A program made the position numbers and the translations under genes. 37,089 nt of DNA from Ruminococcus flavefaciens (GTDB lineage Bacteria > Bacillota > Clostridia > Oscillospirales > Ruminococcaceae): the NCBI GenBank assembly GCA_004554385.1, contig SFMO01000108.1, forward strand, positions 1 to 37,089, read 5' to 3'. The notes under the pieces are model-generated. The model saw only the letters and a list, made by a program, of their open reading frames with translations, was not told where the DNA came from and searched no databases. Shown piece by piece: positions 16,089-24,313 of the stretch. Within the stretch, counting starts at the first letter, position 1. Every line of letters begins with the position of its first letter.

Positions 16089-16117
16089 TTGACATTTTTC
16101 ATCAAACATGATAAAAT
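16089..16117 (+). promoter_or_regulatory. Promoter of the GH3 lipoprotein gene
   Basis: TTGACA (16089-16094), 17-nt spacer, TAAAAT (16112-16117), directly after the radA terminator. The spacer resembles that of the promoter at 13516 (TTGAC-N7-(G/A)TCAAAC-N-TG-N-TAAAATA). Confidence 0.8.
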
Positions 16118-16150
16118 AATAGTATACAATTTCCACAGGAGGAACTCACC

Positions 16151-17653
16151 TTGAAACTCAGAAAGATCACTGCGTTGCTGCTCGGTCTCAGCTTACTTCT
16201 TACAGGCTGCGGCAGCTCCGCTGACAATAAAAGCGATACCCCGAAGGCTGCGGAAAATTCTCTCTCTCAGGAGCAGACATCCGCTCCCATGTCAACCGCG
16301 CCTTCGTCTGAATATATTACAGAAAAAACATCCGAAACTACTGTGCCTGAAACTACCGCTGCTCAGACTACAGAAAAGGCAGTCATCACGTCGTCAGCTC
16401 CACAGAGCACCTCGGAAAACAGCAATAATGACAGCTCATATCAGCAGGATGAGCCTCAGCAAAACTACTCTCAGCAGGAGCATGAGGAATATCAGCCTGC
16501 GGTAACGGCTGCCCCTTATGTACATACCACAAAGCGAACCACTGTCAGAATAACCACTGCAAGGCAAACTACTGCCACAACTACCACAACGGCTGTGCGC
16601 ATGGCAACTCCGCAGGACGTTCTTGGATCAATGTCACTCAATCAGAAGGTTTGCCAGATGTTCATGGTAACTCCCGAAGCTATTACAGGCATTTCACCAA
16701 TGCTGGAGGTCGGAAACGGCACTAAAAATGCCATGAATGACTATCCTGTAGGCGGAATAATCTATTTCTCGCAGAATCTTACCTCAAAGAGCCAGATAAA
16801 AGCCATGATAAGCAACACTCAGGGCTTCTCCCGTGAGGCATGCGGTGTAGGGCTGTTCATAGGCGTTGACGAGGAAGGCGGCAAGGTCGCTCGATGTGCC
16901 CAGAATCTCGGCACGACAAGCTTCAGACCTATGGAGTACTACGGCAGCGAAAACAATTACAAGACCGCATACGACATAGGTTCGGCACTCGGAAAGGACC
17001 TGAGCAGTCTCGGATTCAATGTAGACTTTGCCCCTGTTGCTGATGTAAATATAAACAGCGGAAACGAGCTGGGCGACCGTATCTTCAGCAGTGACCCGAA
17101 TGTAGTGGCAAATATGGTCAGCGGAGTCTCAAAGGGCCTTCAGGACAGCGGCGTCAGCGCTACACTAAAACATTTCCCGGGACTTGGCGCTGAAAGCGGA
17201 AATACTCACACAAACGAAACTGTCATCATCGACAGGACCGTAGACCAACTACGCAATACAGAGTTCATCCCATTCCGTAAGGGCATAGAAAGCGGAACAG
17301 ATTTTGTCATGGTAGGTCATATGTCTGTCACAGGATTCGGCGACCAGCTCCCCTGCGACCTTTCCTACAAAGCAGTGACCGAAATGCTCCGCGGCGAGCT
17401 TGGCTTTGACGGCATCGCCATTACTGACGCTCAGCAGATGCACACTATCTCAAAGGTCTACTCCTCAGGAGAGGCTGCCAAGCTTTCTATAAAGGCAGGC
17501 ATGGATATCATTCTCATGCCCGTGGACTATCGTGCAGCCGTGGACGAAGTTTGCCGAGCTGTTGAAAGCGGCGAGATACCAGAATCACGTATTGATGAAA
17601 GCGTTATGAGGATACTTGAAAGGAAGGACAAGCTTGGTCTGCTGAAAAAGTGA
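16151..17653 (+). CDS. GH3 lipoprotein, beta-N-acetylhexosaminidase (NagZ) type
   Basis: 500 aa from a TTG start at 16151, supported by AGGAGG 8 nt upstream and by the lipoprotein signal that begins there (LLLTGC, Cys20). Residues 21-150 are a Ser/Thr/Gln-rich tether. The GH3 barrel follows (about 155-500) with FIGVDEEGGKVAR, LKHFPGLGAESGNTHTNET (the His-bearing loop of NagZ-type GH3 enzymes, which use His with Asp as acid/base) and nucleophile D426 in GIAITDAQQMH. The usual DSH in that loop reads NTH here, but the His is kept. It should remove beta-linked N-acetylglucosamine from peptidoglycan fragments or chitooligosaccharides at the cell surface. Single gene with its own promoter. Confidence 0.9.
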   Translation: MKLRKITALLLGLSLLLTGCGSSADNKSDTPKAAENSLSQEQTSAPMSTAPSSEYITEKTSETTVPETTAAQTTEKAVITSSAPQSTSENSNNDSSYQQDEPQQNYSQQEHEEYQPAVTAAPYVHTTKRTTVRITTARQTTATTTTTAVRMATPQDVLGSMSLNQKVCQMFMVTPEAITGISPMLEVGNGTKNAMNDYPVGGIIYFSQNLTSKSQIKAMISNTQGFSREACGVGLFIGVDEEGGKVARCAQNLGTTSFRPMEYYGSENNYKTAYDIGSALGKDLSSLGFNVDFAPVADVNINSGNELGDRIFSSDPNVVANMVSGVSKGLQDSGVSATLKHFPGLGAESGNTHTNETVIIDRTVDQLRNTEFIPFRKGIESGTDFVMVGHMSVTGFGDQLPCDLSYKAVTEMLRGELGFDGIAITDAQQMHTISKVYSSGEAAKLSIKAGMDIILMPVDYRAAVDEVCRAVESGEIPESRIDESVMRILERKDKLGLLKK

Positions 17654-17743
17654 CATATTTGTAATAAAAAAGTCACTGTGCTGTCATTCAGCTATGCTAT
17701 ACTATGCTCAAAGCTAAAGCTTTACAGCAGAAAGGAGCATACT

Positions 17744-18202
17744 ATGAAAAAAAGTAATATCATCATCATAACAGCAGGAATTCTTACAGCTTCTGCAGCA
17801 TTATTCGCCGGATTCTGGTCAATACAATACCACAAGCCCTATGCAGCAGGTACAGTGGACAAGGTCGTCGTAAAGCCTATATCTTCGGAAATGTACACCG
17901 AGCAGGACTACAGTGACACCGTTGATTGCGTCAAGGAATTCTTCCCACAATTCGAGACCTGTGAGCTGTTGGAGCTTCGCTATGCAGGAGACGAGGAAAC
18001 AAAGCTTGAAACCAGATACTCTCAGAACGAAAACGAGGAGTATATGGTGCTCAAGTCTGACTTCTATGTTAATCCGCTGGAGATATTCCAGAAGGAAGAA
18101 GCTGCATGGAATCGTGACTACACATATACAAACTGGAACTGGATGCTCGCCCGGACCAAAGGCACTTCCGACTGGATAATCTGTAATTACGGCGTCGCCT
18201 GA
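17744..18202 (+). CDS. Small membrane-anchored extracellular protein, function unknown
   Basis: 152 aa from the ATG at 17744 (AAAGGAG 7 nt upstream). One N-terminal hydrophobic segment (residues 5-28, IIIITAGILTASAALFAGFW) without an obvious cleavage or lipobox site, then an outside domain of about 120 residues rich in Glu, Tyr and Trp. No family recognised. A -10-like TATACT at 17698 with a TGC extension may drive it. It lies between the GH3 and GH16 lipoprotein genes on the same strand. Confidence 0.75.
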   Translation: MKKSNIIIITAGILTASAALFAGFWSIQYHKPYAAGTVDKVVVKPISSEMYTEQDYSDTVDCVKEFFPQFETCELLELRYAGDEETKLETRYSQNENEEYMVLKSDFYVNPLEIFQKEEAAWNRDYTYTNWNWMLARTKGTSDWIICNYGVA

Positions 18203-18340
18203 TACAGTCCGCATGTCCTTCTGAAGCTGCGGTTACATCACCATGTTACTATAAATCAGTCCATATTGCTATATTTTTATGACTTAAAAAGTTATAATAA
18301 TACCATAAAGGAATCACCTCAACTCTGAAGGAGGACAAAT

Positions 18341-19750
18341 ATGAAAATCAACAAATACTTATCCTTTGCGGCTGCACTTTCAGTGCTTGCCTGCGCTGTA
18401 AGCTGCGGAAACAACAACAGCTCCGGTCAGGACGCTGCTCCCGAGACAACAAAACCCGCCGAGGCTGTGACAGAGGCTGTTGAAGTTCCCGAGATAGACG
18501 GCTACAGCCTGCTCTGGAACGACGAATTCAGCGGAAGTGCTCTCGACGAGAGCAAGTGGAATTATGAGCCCCACGAGCCCGGCTGGACCAACGAGGAATT
18601 ACAGGAATACACCACATCCACCGACAATGTTTTTCTCCGTGACGGAAAGCTGGTCATCAAGGCTATCAAATCCGACAAAAACGGCAAGGATTACTATACA
18701 TCAGGCAAGGTAACAGGTCAGAAAAAAACAGACTTCACCTACGGTAAAGTCGTTGTAAGTGCGAAAGTCCCCGAGGGACAAGGCTTATGGCCTGCTGTCT
18801 GGATGATGCCAAAGGACGAAAGCTACTACGGTCAGTGGCCCAAGTGCGGCGAGATCGACATTATGGAGGTTCTCGGAAATGACGTCAGCACCGCTTACGG
18901 TACGCTCCACTATGGAGAGCCCCACGGCGAGGTACAGGGTACATGGGCTCTCACAGGTCAGACCTACGCTGACAGCTTCCATGAGTATTCAGTTGAATGG
19001 GAGCCCGGTGAGATCCGCTGGTATATCGACGGCAACCTCTACAATACTGCCAACGACTGGTTCACAGCCGAACAGGGCAAGGACGAAAAGCCCTACCCCG
19101 CTCCCTTTGATCAGCCATTCTTCGTACAGATGAATCTCGCTGTAGGCGGAACATGGCCAGGAAATCCAGACGCATCTACAGATTTCGACAAAGCTGAGTT
19201 TGAGGTGGACTACGTGAGAGTTTACCAGAAGCCCGAGTACGATATGAATGTCAAGAAGCCCGAAAAGAAGTTCCGTGAACCTCTTGAGGACGGCAACTAC
19301 ATCATCAACGGTGATTTCTCTGAGGCTGAGGATCTCACCGATGACGTAAACTGGAAATTCCTGCTGTTCAACGGCGGCGAAGGTGCTGCTGAGATCAAAG
19401 ATAATATGATCGTCGTGACCTCTCAGGCAGAGGGTACGGAGGAATACTCGGTGCAGCTTGTACAGCCCGATCTTCCAATGATAAAGGGCAAGAAGTACCG
19501 TGTTACCTTTGACGCTTACGCCGATGAGGAGCGTGACATAGTGGTATGCGTTTCCGCGCCTTCCGCAGGCTGGATACGCTATCTGCAGGATACAAAGCTC
19601 ACACTTTCAACCGAAAAACAGACCTTCACTTACGACTTTGAAATGAAGGACAAGGATGACAACAACGGACGCCTTGAGTTCAATATGGGTAAGAGAGGTT
19701 CTACCGCAACTGTTTACATCAGCAATGTAAGAGTTGAAGAGATCAAATAA
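18341..19750 (+). CDS. GH16 beta-glucanase lipoprotein with C-terminal CBM4/9-type module
   Basis: 469 aa; GAAGGAGG upstream. Lipoprotein signal (SVLACAVSCG, Cys at residue 22) and a short acidic tether. Residues 50-300 are a GH16 domain: LLWNDEFSGSALDESKWNYE, GLWPAVWMMP, and the catalytic EIDIMEVLG with E171, D173 and E176. The extra Met between the acids is the beta-bulge arrangement of laminarinase-type enzymes, so beta-1,3- or mixed-linkage glucan is the likely substrate. Residues 318-469 look like a CBM4/9 beta-sandwich (YIINGDFSE...VYISNVRVEEI). Unlike the PL11, GH2 and GH97 enzymes it has no dockerin, so it works at the cell surface. A -10 TATAAT lies at 18293 without a clear -35. Confidence 0.93.
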   Translation: MKINKYLSFAAALSVLACAVSCGNNNSSGQDAAPETTKPAEAVTEAVEVPEIDGYSLLWNDEFSGSALDESKWNYEPHEPGWTNEELQEYTTSTDNVFLRDGKLVIKAIKSDKNGKDYYTSGKVTGQKKTDFTYGKVVVSAKVPEGQGLWPAVWMMPKDESYYGQWPKCGEIDIMEVLGNDVSTAYGTLHYGEPHGEVQGTWALTGQTYADSFHEYSVEWEPGEIRWYIDGNLYNTANDWFTAEQGKDEKPYPAPFDQPFFVQMNLAVGGTWPGNPDASTDFDKAEFEVDYVRVYQKPEYDMNVKKPEKKFREPLEDGNYIINGDFSEAEDLTDDVNWKFLLFNGGEGAAEIKDNMIVVTSQAEGTEEYSVQLVQPDLPMIKGKKYRVTFDAYADEERDIVVCVSAPSAGWIRYLQDTKLTLSTEKQTFTYDFEMKDKDDNNGRLEFNMGKRGSTATVYISNVRVEEIK

Positions 19751-19760
19751 TCAAAAAAAC

Positions 19761-19799
19761 AGAGAGCAGTCGGCTTAAGTGCTTGCTGCTCTCTTTTTT
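19761..19799 (+). terminator. Terminator of the GH16 gene
   Basis: AGAGAGCAG (19761-19769) pairs with CTGCTCTCT (19786-19794), followed by a run of T. Confidence 0.92.
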
Positions 19800-19823
19800 C
19801 GACGGCTTTTTCCACATATTTAC

Positions 19824-19852
19824 TTGATATTTAAAAGAAAATATGTTATAAT
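19824..19852 (+). promoter_or_regulatory. Promoter of the LacI-GGDEF gene
   Basis: TTGATA (19824-19829), 17-nt spacer, TATAAT (19847-19852). Transcription should begin near 19859, exactly where the long inverted repeat of the leader starts, so the mRNA has a structured leader of about 135 nt. Confidence 0.85.
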
Positions 19853-19860
19853 TAATGTGT

Positions 19861-19980
19861 TAAGCTCTTTTTTGTAGGTTTGAACCCAGACGAAGTGAAG
19901 AAAAACCAGGCTGAGTTCTTATCTTTACTCACCCTGACAACACAAAAAGAGCTTATATCCACTCACAATTAAGCTAAAGC
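19861..19980 (+). ncRNA. Structured 5' leader RNA with mutually exclusive stems (candidate riboregulator)
   Basis: An outer stem P1 joins TAAGCTCTTTTTTGT (19861-19875) with ACAAAAAGAGCTTA (19942-19955): 14 bp and one bulged T. Inside lie P2 (GGTTT 19877-19881 with AAACC 19903-19907) and P3 (AGGCTGAGT 19908-19916 with ACTCACCCT 19927-19935, one mismatch), together a three-way junction. AGCTTA (19950-19955), the 3' end of P1, can instead pair with TAAGCT (19970-19975), which ends 5 nt before the AAAGGAG ribosome binding site. Forming P1 would therefore free the region before that site. The layout resembles a translational switch. It does not match the c-di-GMP-I or -II riboswitch consensus or any other class I remember; function is inference. 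Confidence 0.55.
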
Positions 19981-19993
19981 AAAGGAGTTCCAA

Positions 19994-21967
19994 ATGGATA
20001 AACCGATTGAAATAGCCGTTATCGTCGCGGGGATAGACGAGGAATATCAGAACGGTGTCATTGACGGCATAAGACACTGTGCAAAAATGAACAGCGCGAA
20101 CATCTCTTGCTTCTGCGCATTTGGCGGAGTCCTTTCCAACAGCAAATTCGATGTGGGCGAATACAATATCTATTCCCTTATCAATTTCGATAAATTCGAC
20201 GGCGTTATTCTTATGACAAATACCATAAGCTCACCTGTAGATAAGGAAAAGATCATCACAAAGGTCAAGAAAACAGGTCTGCCTGTTACTATACTTGACT
20301 GCGCCGATCATCCCGAATTCTATAACATAAGCATAGATAACTACACCGCTATGCAGTCCATAGTAAGGCACGTTATCGAAAATCACAACGTCAGAAAGAT
20401 CAATTACATTTCAGGTCCCATGGGAAATCCCGAGGCTGCCGAAAGACTCAAAGCGTTTCGTGATACAATAAAGGAACACAGCATTCCCGATGAATACGAC
20501 CGGATCTATATGGGCGATTTCAGAGCTGCCGACGGCAAAAATGCCGTGGATAACTTCCTCAGCTCGGGACTGCCTCGCCCTCAGGCTATCATCTGTGCCA
20601 ATGACGCCATGGCTCTTTCTGCTATTGAGGAGCTGAACAATTTCGGCTATAAGGTCCCGGACGATATTATCGTTACAGGCTTCGACAACACGTACAATGC
20701 CCGTCATCATCTGCCTGCCCTTACCACAGTATCCCGTCCTCTGGACGACGCCGGATTCAAAGCCTGTGAAATGCTCATAGGTCTTATTATCGGCAGAGAG
20801 TATCCAAAGAATACCGTTCTCAACGCTTCTCCCGTTTTTTCGGAGAGCTGCGGATGCTTATCAGTTGAGAACAATGATAACTCGGAATACAGAATATCAA
20901 CATACAAGCTGTTAAACAACTGTAAAAGGGACGTTTCCCTTCTGAACCGTATGACAACGGAGCTTGCTGACACTCAGGACTCCATATCGACTATACATAC
21001 TGTCTCAAAAGTCATAAACGAGATCAAATTTGACAGATTCTGTCTGTGTCTCTGCTCAAACTGGAATCAGATCATATCCAACGGGCTGAATGTCGATCCA
21101 TCGGATACTATGGCATACCAGATCCACGGATATACACCGAAAATGACTGCTCCGCTGGTCCTTGAGAACAATATCAACGATCCTGTCAGCCTCTTCGACA
21201 GTGCGGATATGCACCCTATGCCACTGAAGAACAGCGGAAACGTCAGCTTCTTTATACCGCTTCATTTCGGAGAGCGCTGTCTCGGCTACTATATTTTTAC
21301 CAACAGCAAATTCCCGACAAAGAGCCTTATGTGCCATGCACTCATGCTGTCTATCAGCAACTCTATCGAAAATATCAGAAAGCTGGTTCACCTCAAGAGC
21401 ATGGTCAAGGAGCTCGATAAGCTGTATGTCGTCGATCCCCTCTGCAATATCTACAACAGAAACGGATTCATCAGAACTGCCGATCCAATGTATAACCGTG
21501 CAAAGAATACCCACCAGAAGCTCCTTATCTCATTTATTGATATGGACGGTCTGAAGGTCATCAACGACTGCTACGGACATAAAGAAGGCGACTTCGCTCT
21601 TCAGCGGCTCGCAGGTGTCATCTCTGACTGCTGTAAGGGCGGAAGGATATGCGCAAGATTCGGCGGCGACGAATTCATTATCCTCGGCGAAAATGCCTGC
21701 GACGACGATATTACCGCTCTGGAAAATGTTTTCTATGCACAGCTTGAAAGCATAAACAGCATTATCAAAAAACCCTATAAGATCACCGCAAGCATAGGAA
21801 CTATCGTGAGCGATGTCGATGACAGCATTACCCTTTTCAACCTTATCACCAAGGCTGACGAGATAATGTACGAAAAGAAAAAGCGCAAGAGGACCTCGCG
21901 CTATCTCAGACACGCCGAAACGTCGGAAGGATCAGAATATGAACCATCTCGGAACGATCAGACTTGA
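19994..21967 (+). CDS. LacI-type ligand-sensing diguanylate cyclase (PBP1 domain + GGDEF)
   Basis: 657 aa, cytoplasmic, with no signal peptide or membrane segment. Residues 1-285 are a periplasmic-binding-protein-like sensor domain of LacI-family regulators (IAVIVAGIDEEYQNGVIDGI, ICANDAMALSAIEELNNFGY, VPDDIIVTGFDN, ALTTVSRPLDDAG), but the DNA-binding helix-turn-helix is absent. A middle region (about 300-465), perhaps GAF-like, and a helical linker lead to a GGDEF domain (about 480-640) with an intact FGGDEF motif at 556-561. The RxxD inhibitory site expected just before it is missing, so product inhibition is probably weak. It should make c-di-GMP from GTP in response to a small ligand, likely a sugar. 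AAAGGAG precedes the ATG by 6 nt. Confidence 0.92.
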   Translation: MDKPIEIAVIVAGIDEEYQNGVIDGIRHCAKMNSANISCFCAFGGVLSNSKFDVGEYNIYSLINFDKFDGVILMTNTISSPVDKEKIITKVKKTGLPVTILDCADHPEFYNISIDNYTAMQSIVRHVIENHNVRKINYISGPMGNPEAAERLKAFRDTIKEHSIPDEYDRIYMGDFRAADGKNAVDNFLSSGLPRPQAIICANDAMALSAIEELNNFGYKVPDDIIVTGFDNTYNARHHLPALTTVSRPLDDAGFKACEMLIGLIIGREYPKNTVLNASPVFSESCGCLSVENNDNSEYRISTYKLLNNCKRDVSLLNRMTTELADTQDSISTIHTVSKVINEIKFDRFCLCLCSNWNQIISNGLNVDPSDTMAYQIHGYTPKMTAPLVLENNINDPVSLFDSADMHPMPLKNSGNVSFFIPLHFGERCLGYYIFTNSKFPTKSLMCHALMLSISNSIENIRKLVHLKSMVKELDKLYVVDPLCNIYNRNGFIRTADPMYNRAKNTHQKLLISFIDMDGLKVINDCYGHKEGDFALQRLAGVISDCCKGGRICARFGGDEFIILGENACDDDITALENVFYAQLESINSIIKKPYKITASIGTIVSDVDDSITLFNLITKADEIMYEKKKRKRTSRYLRHAETSEGSEYEPSRNDQT

Positions 21968-22490
21968 AACGCCCCGCCTAATCCTGAGGCGTTTTGAAGA
22001 AAGTGATACAGAGACCGCTTTCTCCGTCTGGACAAGCGATCCAAAGGTGAGTCAGTATCTGCGCTGGAAAAACCACAGGTCAATGACGCAGATGAAAGAA
22101 CTGGGACTTACATGGATAAGCAAATACAGCGATCCCATGTGGTATCACTGGGTCATAGAACCTAAAGAGATAGGCTACCCTATCGGTACCATTTCAGCCG
22201 CAAACATCAATAACGATACAGAATCAATAGAAGTAGGCTTCTGTATCGGCTCGGGCTACTGGGGCATGGGATATGTTACAGAAGCCTTTGCCGCTGTAAT
22301 ACAGTTCTTCTTTGAGGAGGTCCGCGCAAACAGGATCGAAGCTAAGTATGACACCCGCAACAAGGCCTCGGGACGTGTCCTTGAAAAGTGCGGCCTTACC
22401 TATGAAGGTACTCTTCGAAGCTCTGAGCGCATACACTCAGGCATAACTGATGTATGCATTTACAGTATCCTTGCCAAGGATTATTTCTGA
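21939..22490 (+). CDS. GNAT N-acetyltransferase (RimJ/RimL-like)
   Basis: 183 aa. Typical of the acetyltransferase_3 group: LETPRLILRRFEESDTE at the start, a middle VGFCIGSGYWGMGYVTEA that supplies the acetyl-CoA pyrophosphate loop, and EKCGLTYEGTLR near the end. Such enzymes acetylate ribosomal protein N-termini or small amines; the substrate here is unknown. The ATG lies inside the GGDEF gene (29-nt overlap, different frame) with GGAAGG just upstream, so translation of the two is likely coupled. Confidence 0.9.
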   Translation: MNHLGTIRLETPRLILRRFEESDTETAFSVWTSDPKVSQYLRWKNHRSMTQMKELGLTWISKYSDPMWYHWVIEPKEIGYPIGTISAANINNDTESIEVGFCIGSGYWGMGYVTEAFAAVIQFFFEEVRANRIEAKYDTRNKASGRVLEKCGLTYEGTLRSSERIHSGITDVCIYSILAKDYF

Positions 22491-22521
22491 TAAAATTATT
22501 AAAGGTTTACGGACTCACGGC

Positions 22522-22554
22522 AAAAAAAAACCGGACCCTTTATTCCGGGTCCGG
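22522..22554 (-). terminator. Terminator on the cardiolipin synthase side
   Basis: On the minus strand CCGGACCC pairs with GGGTCCGG around an 8-nt loop, followed by nine T. It lies about 98 nt beyond the cls stop codon; a transcript running the other way from the GNAT gene would also form the stem but lacks a U-tract. Confidence 0.85.
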
Positions 22555-22651
22555 CTCCGTGATATTTGTTGACTGAAGCTTACGTAAGCCTTCTTTTGAT
22601 TCCTGCTATTTGAACTTACTGCCTTTTGCAATAGTCCATCAATATACTTCG
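22555..22651. other. Untranslated stretch between cls and its terminator, with a 12-bp palindrome
   Basis: Contains the perfect palindrome GCTTACGTAAGC (22578-22589). A minus-strand reading of about 45 codons across it and into the terminator has no ribosome binding site. I recognise no gene here; a remnant of a repeated or decayed element is possible. Confidence 0.35.
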
Positions 22652-24184
22652 TCACAGCAAGGGAGCAAATATATTCAGTATTGCTCCCGCTATTTTTTTG
22701 CATACCGAACGCTTGGCACAATCCTCGGCAGTTATAAGCTGAGACACTGAGACCGTTTTTTCAAAATCGGCGGCAATGTCATCAATAACAGAGCTGTTGT
22801 AAAGCACTGAACCGCACTCAAAGTGCAGGTAAAAGCTTCTGTAATCGAAATTTATCGTTCCAACTACCGCGGAAGTACCGTCAGCTACACAGGTCTTGGC
22901 GTGGATAAATCCCGGAGTATACTCATATATCTTTACTCCCATATCCGTAAGACGGCTGTAATTGTTCCAAGCTATCATGTGAACGTACCATTTATCAGGG
23001 ATATGAGGCGTGATTATACGCACATCTACGCCCTTTTTAGCCGCGAATCCCAACGCATTGGTCATTTCCTCGTCCAGTATAAGGTAAGGAGTCGTTATGC
23101 AGACATAGCTTCTGGCATTGTTTATAAGCTCAAGATACACGCTCTTTCCCACAGGCTCATCATCCAGCGGCGAATCAGAAAACGGCTGTATGAAGCCGTC
23201 ACCTGCGGCAGAAGTGATACCTTCACTTATTACAGGCTCAAATTTGCGTATCTCTGCACTTTCCGCCTTTTTCCAGAGCTGAAGGAACATCACAGTGTAA
23301 TTCCACACCGCCTGTCCGCGTATCATTACAGCAGTATCCTTCCAGTGACCAAAACGCTCCTTGCGGTTGATATACTCGTCGGCAAGGTTGGTACCGCCGT
23401 TGAAAGCTGTATGGCCGTCGATTATTACTATCTTGCGGTGGTCACGGTTATTCTGCACCGATGAGAGCATGGGGCGGAACGGATTGAACACCTTGCACTG
23501 AACACCGTTTTCGGAAAGTCTGCGGAAGGGCTTGACGGAATTGAGCATACCTGTGCCTATCCCGTCATACATAAGGCGGACATCTACACCTGCCTTTGCC
23601 TTGCGTATAAGGAGCTCTGATATTACATCGAACATATATCCCTCGGTTATGATGAAAAATTCGAGGAATATGAAGTGCTCAGCCTTTTCAAGCTCCTCTG
23701 TGAGCTTTGAAAACTGCTCCTCACCAAGACTGAAGTACTCCGCAGAGATATTGCGGTACACAGGGTACATTCCGTAATCGGATACATACCTTGCAAGATT
23801 CACTGAATCAGGACAGCTGAGCTCAAGCTCTCTCATTACCGCCTCGTCCTGTACAAGGAGTTCTCTTGTCTGCTTCTGATTACGCATATCTATTGATTTC
23901 GGGAACTGCTGTGAAAGCTTGATGTAAATATAGGAAACTCCGCCAAGAAGCGGAAATACACTTATAATTACTATCCACGCCACACGATAAGACACAGGCT
24001 CATTCTTATTAGTGATGTATATTACAAGAATAATATCCAGCACGATGAGTGCAAAGTAGAAAAACACAAAGCGCTCCCCAAGGCTGGTTATTGCAAGCAT
24101 CAGGAAGCCTATCTGAAGCAGAAGCAGTATAACAAATGCCGCATTGGAGCTGAGTATACTGCTAAGAAGTTTTTTCAGCTTCAT
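22652..24184 (-). CDS. cls: Cardiolipin synthase (phospholipase D family)
   Basis: 510 aa, usual length for Firmicute Cls. It joins two phosphatidylglycerols into cardiolipin and glycerol at the membrane. Two or three N-terminal membrane helices (residues 12-88) precede two PLD domains with HKD motifs: HRKIVIIDGHTAFNGGTNLADEY (near 250-272) and HAKTCVADGTSAVVGTINFDYRS (near 430-452). GAGGTG lies 5 nt before the ATG, and a TTGCTT-17-TATAAT promoter lies upstream. It appears to be a single-gene unit. Confidence 0.95.
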   Translation of the reverse strand: MKLKKLLSSILSSNAAFVILLLLQIGFLMLAITSLGERFVFFYFALIVLDIILVIYITNKNEPVSYRVAWIVIISVFPLLGGVSYIYIKLSQQFPKSIDMRNQKQTRELLVQDEAVMRELELSCPDSVNLARYVSDYGMYPVYRNISAEYFSLGEEQFSKLTEELEKAEHFIFLEFFIITEGYMFDVISELLIRKAKAGVDVRLMYDGIGTGMLNSVKPFRRLSENGVQCKVFNPFRPMLSSVQNNRDHRKIVIIDGHTAFNGGTNLADEYINRKERFGHWKDTAVMIRGQAVWNYTVMFLQLWKKAESAEIRKFEPVISEGITSAAGDGFIQPFSDSPLDDEPVGKSVYLELINNARSYVCITTPYLILDEEMTNALGFAAKKGVDVRIITPHIPDKWYVHMIAWNNYSRLTDMGVKIYEYTPGFIHAKTCVADGTSAVVGTINFDYRSFYLHFECGSVLYNSSVIDDIAADFEKTVSVSQLITAEDCAKRSVCKKIAGAILNIFAPLL

Positions 24185-24216
24185 AATTCACCTCACAGAT
24201 AATAATATAGTATATA

Positions 24217-24245
24217 ATTATATCATATAAGTTAAAAATAAGCAA
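24217..24245 (-). promoter_or_regulatory. Promoter of cls
   Basis: TTGCTT (24245-24240), 17-nt spacer, TATAAT (24222-24217) on the minus strand, 33 nt before the start codon. Confidence 0.65.
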
Positions 24246-24247
24246 GA

Positions 24248-24281
24248 GCAGCGGCAAAAAAGGCTGCTGCGGCTCGCCGCT
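24248..24281 (+). promoter_or_regulatory. GC-rich hairpin region in the thioesterase leader
   Basis: Two overlapping hairpins are possible: GCAGC (24248-24252) with GCTGC (24263-24267), or AGCGGC (24250-24255) with GCCGCT (24276-24281). Only one can form at a time. It stands out in an AT-rich intergenic region, but its role is unknown. Confidence 0.3.
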
Positions 24282-24313
24282 ATATCAAACTTTTTTAAGA
24301 AAGGAAGATTTTT

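Noticed and set aside
19861..19955. Leader RNA as a c-di-GMP riboswitch
   Set aside because: The GEMM-I core elements (CACAGGGCAAACC and the receptor region) are absent, and the class II layout does not fit either.
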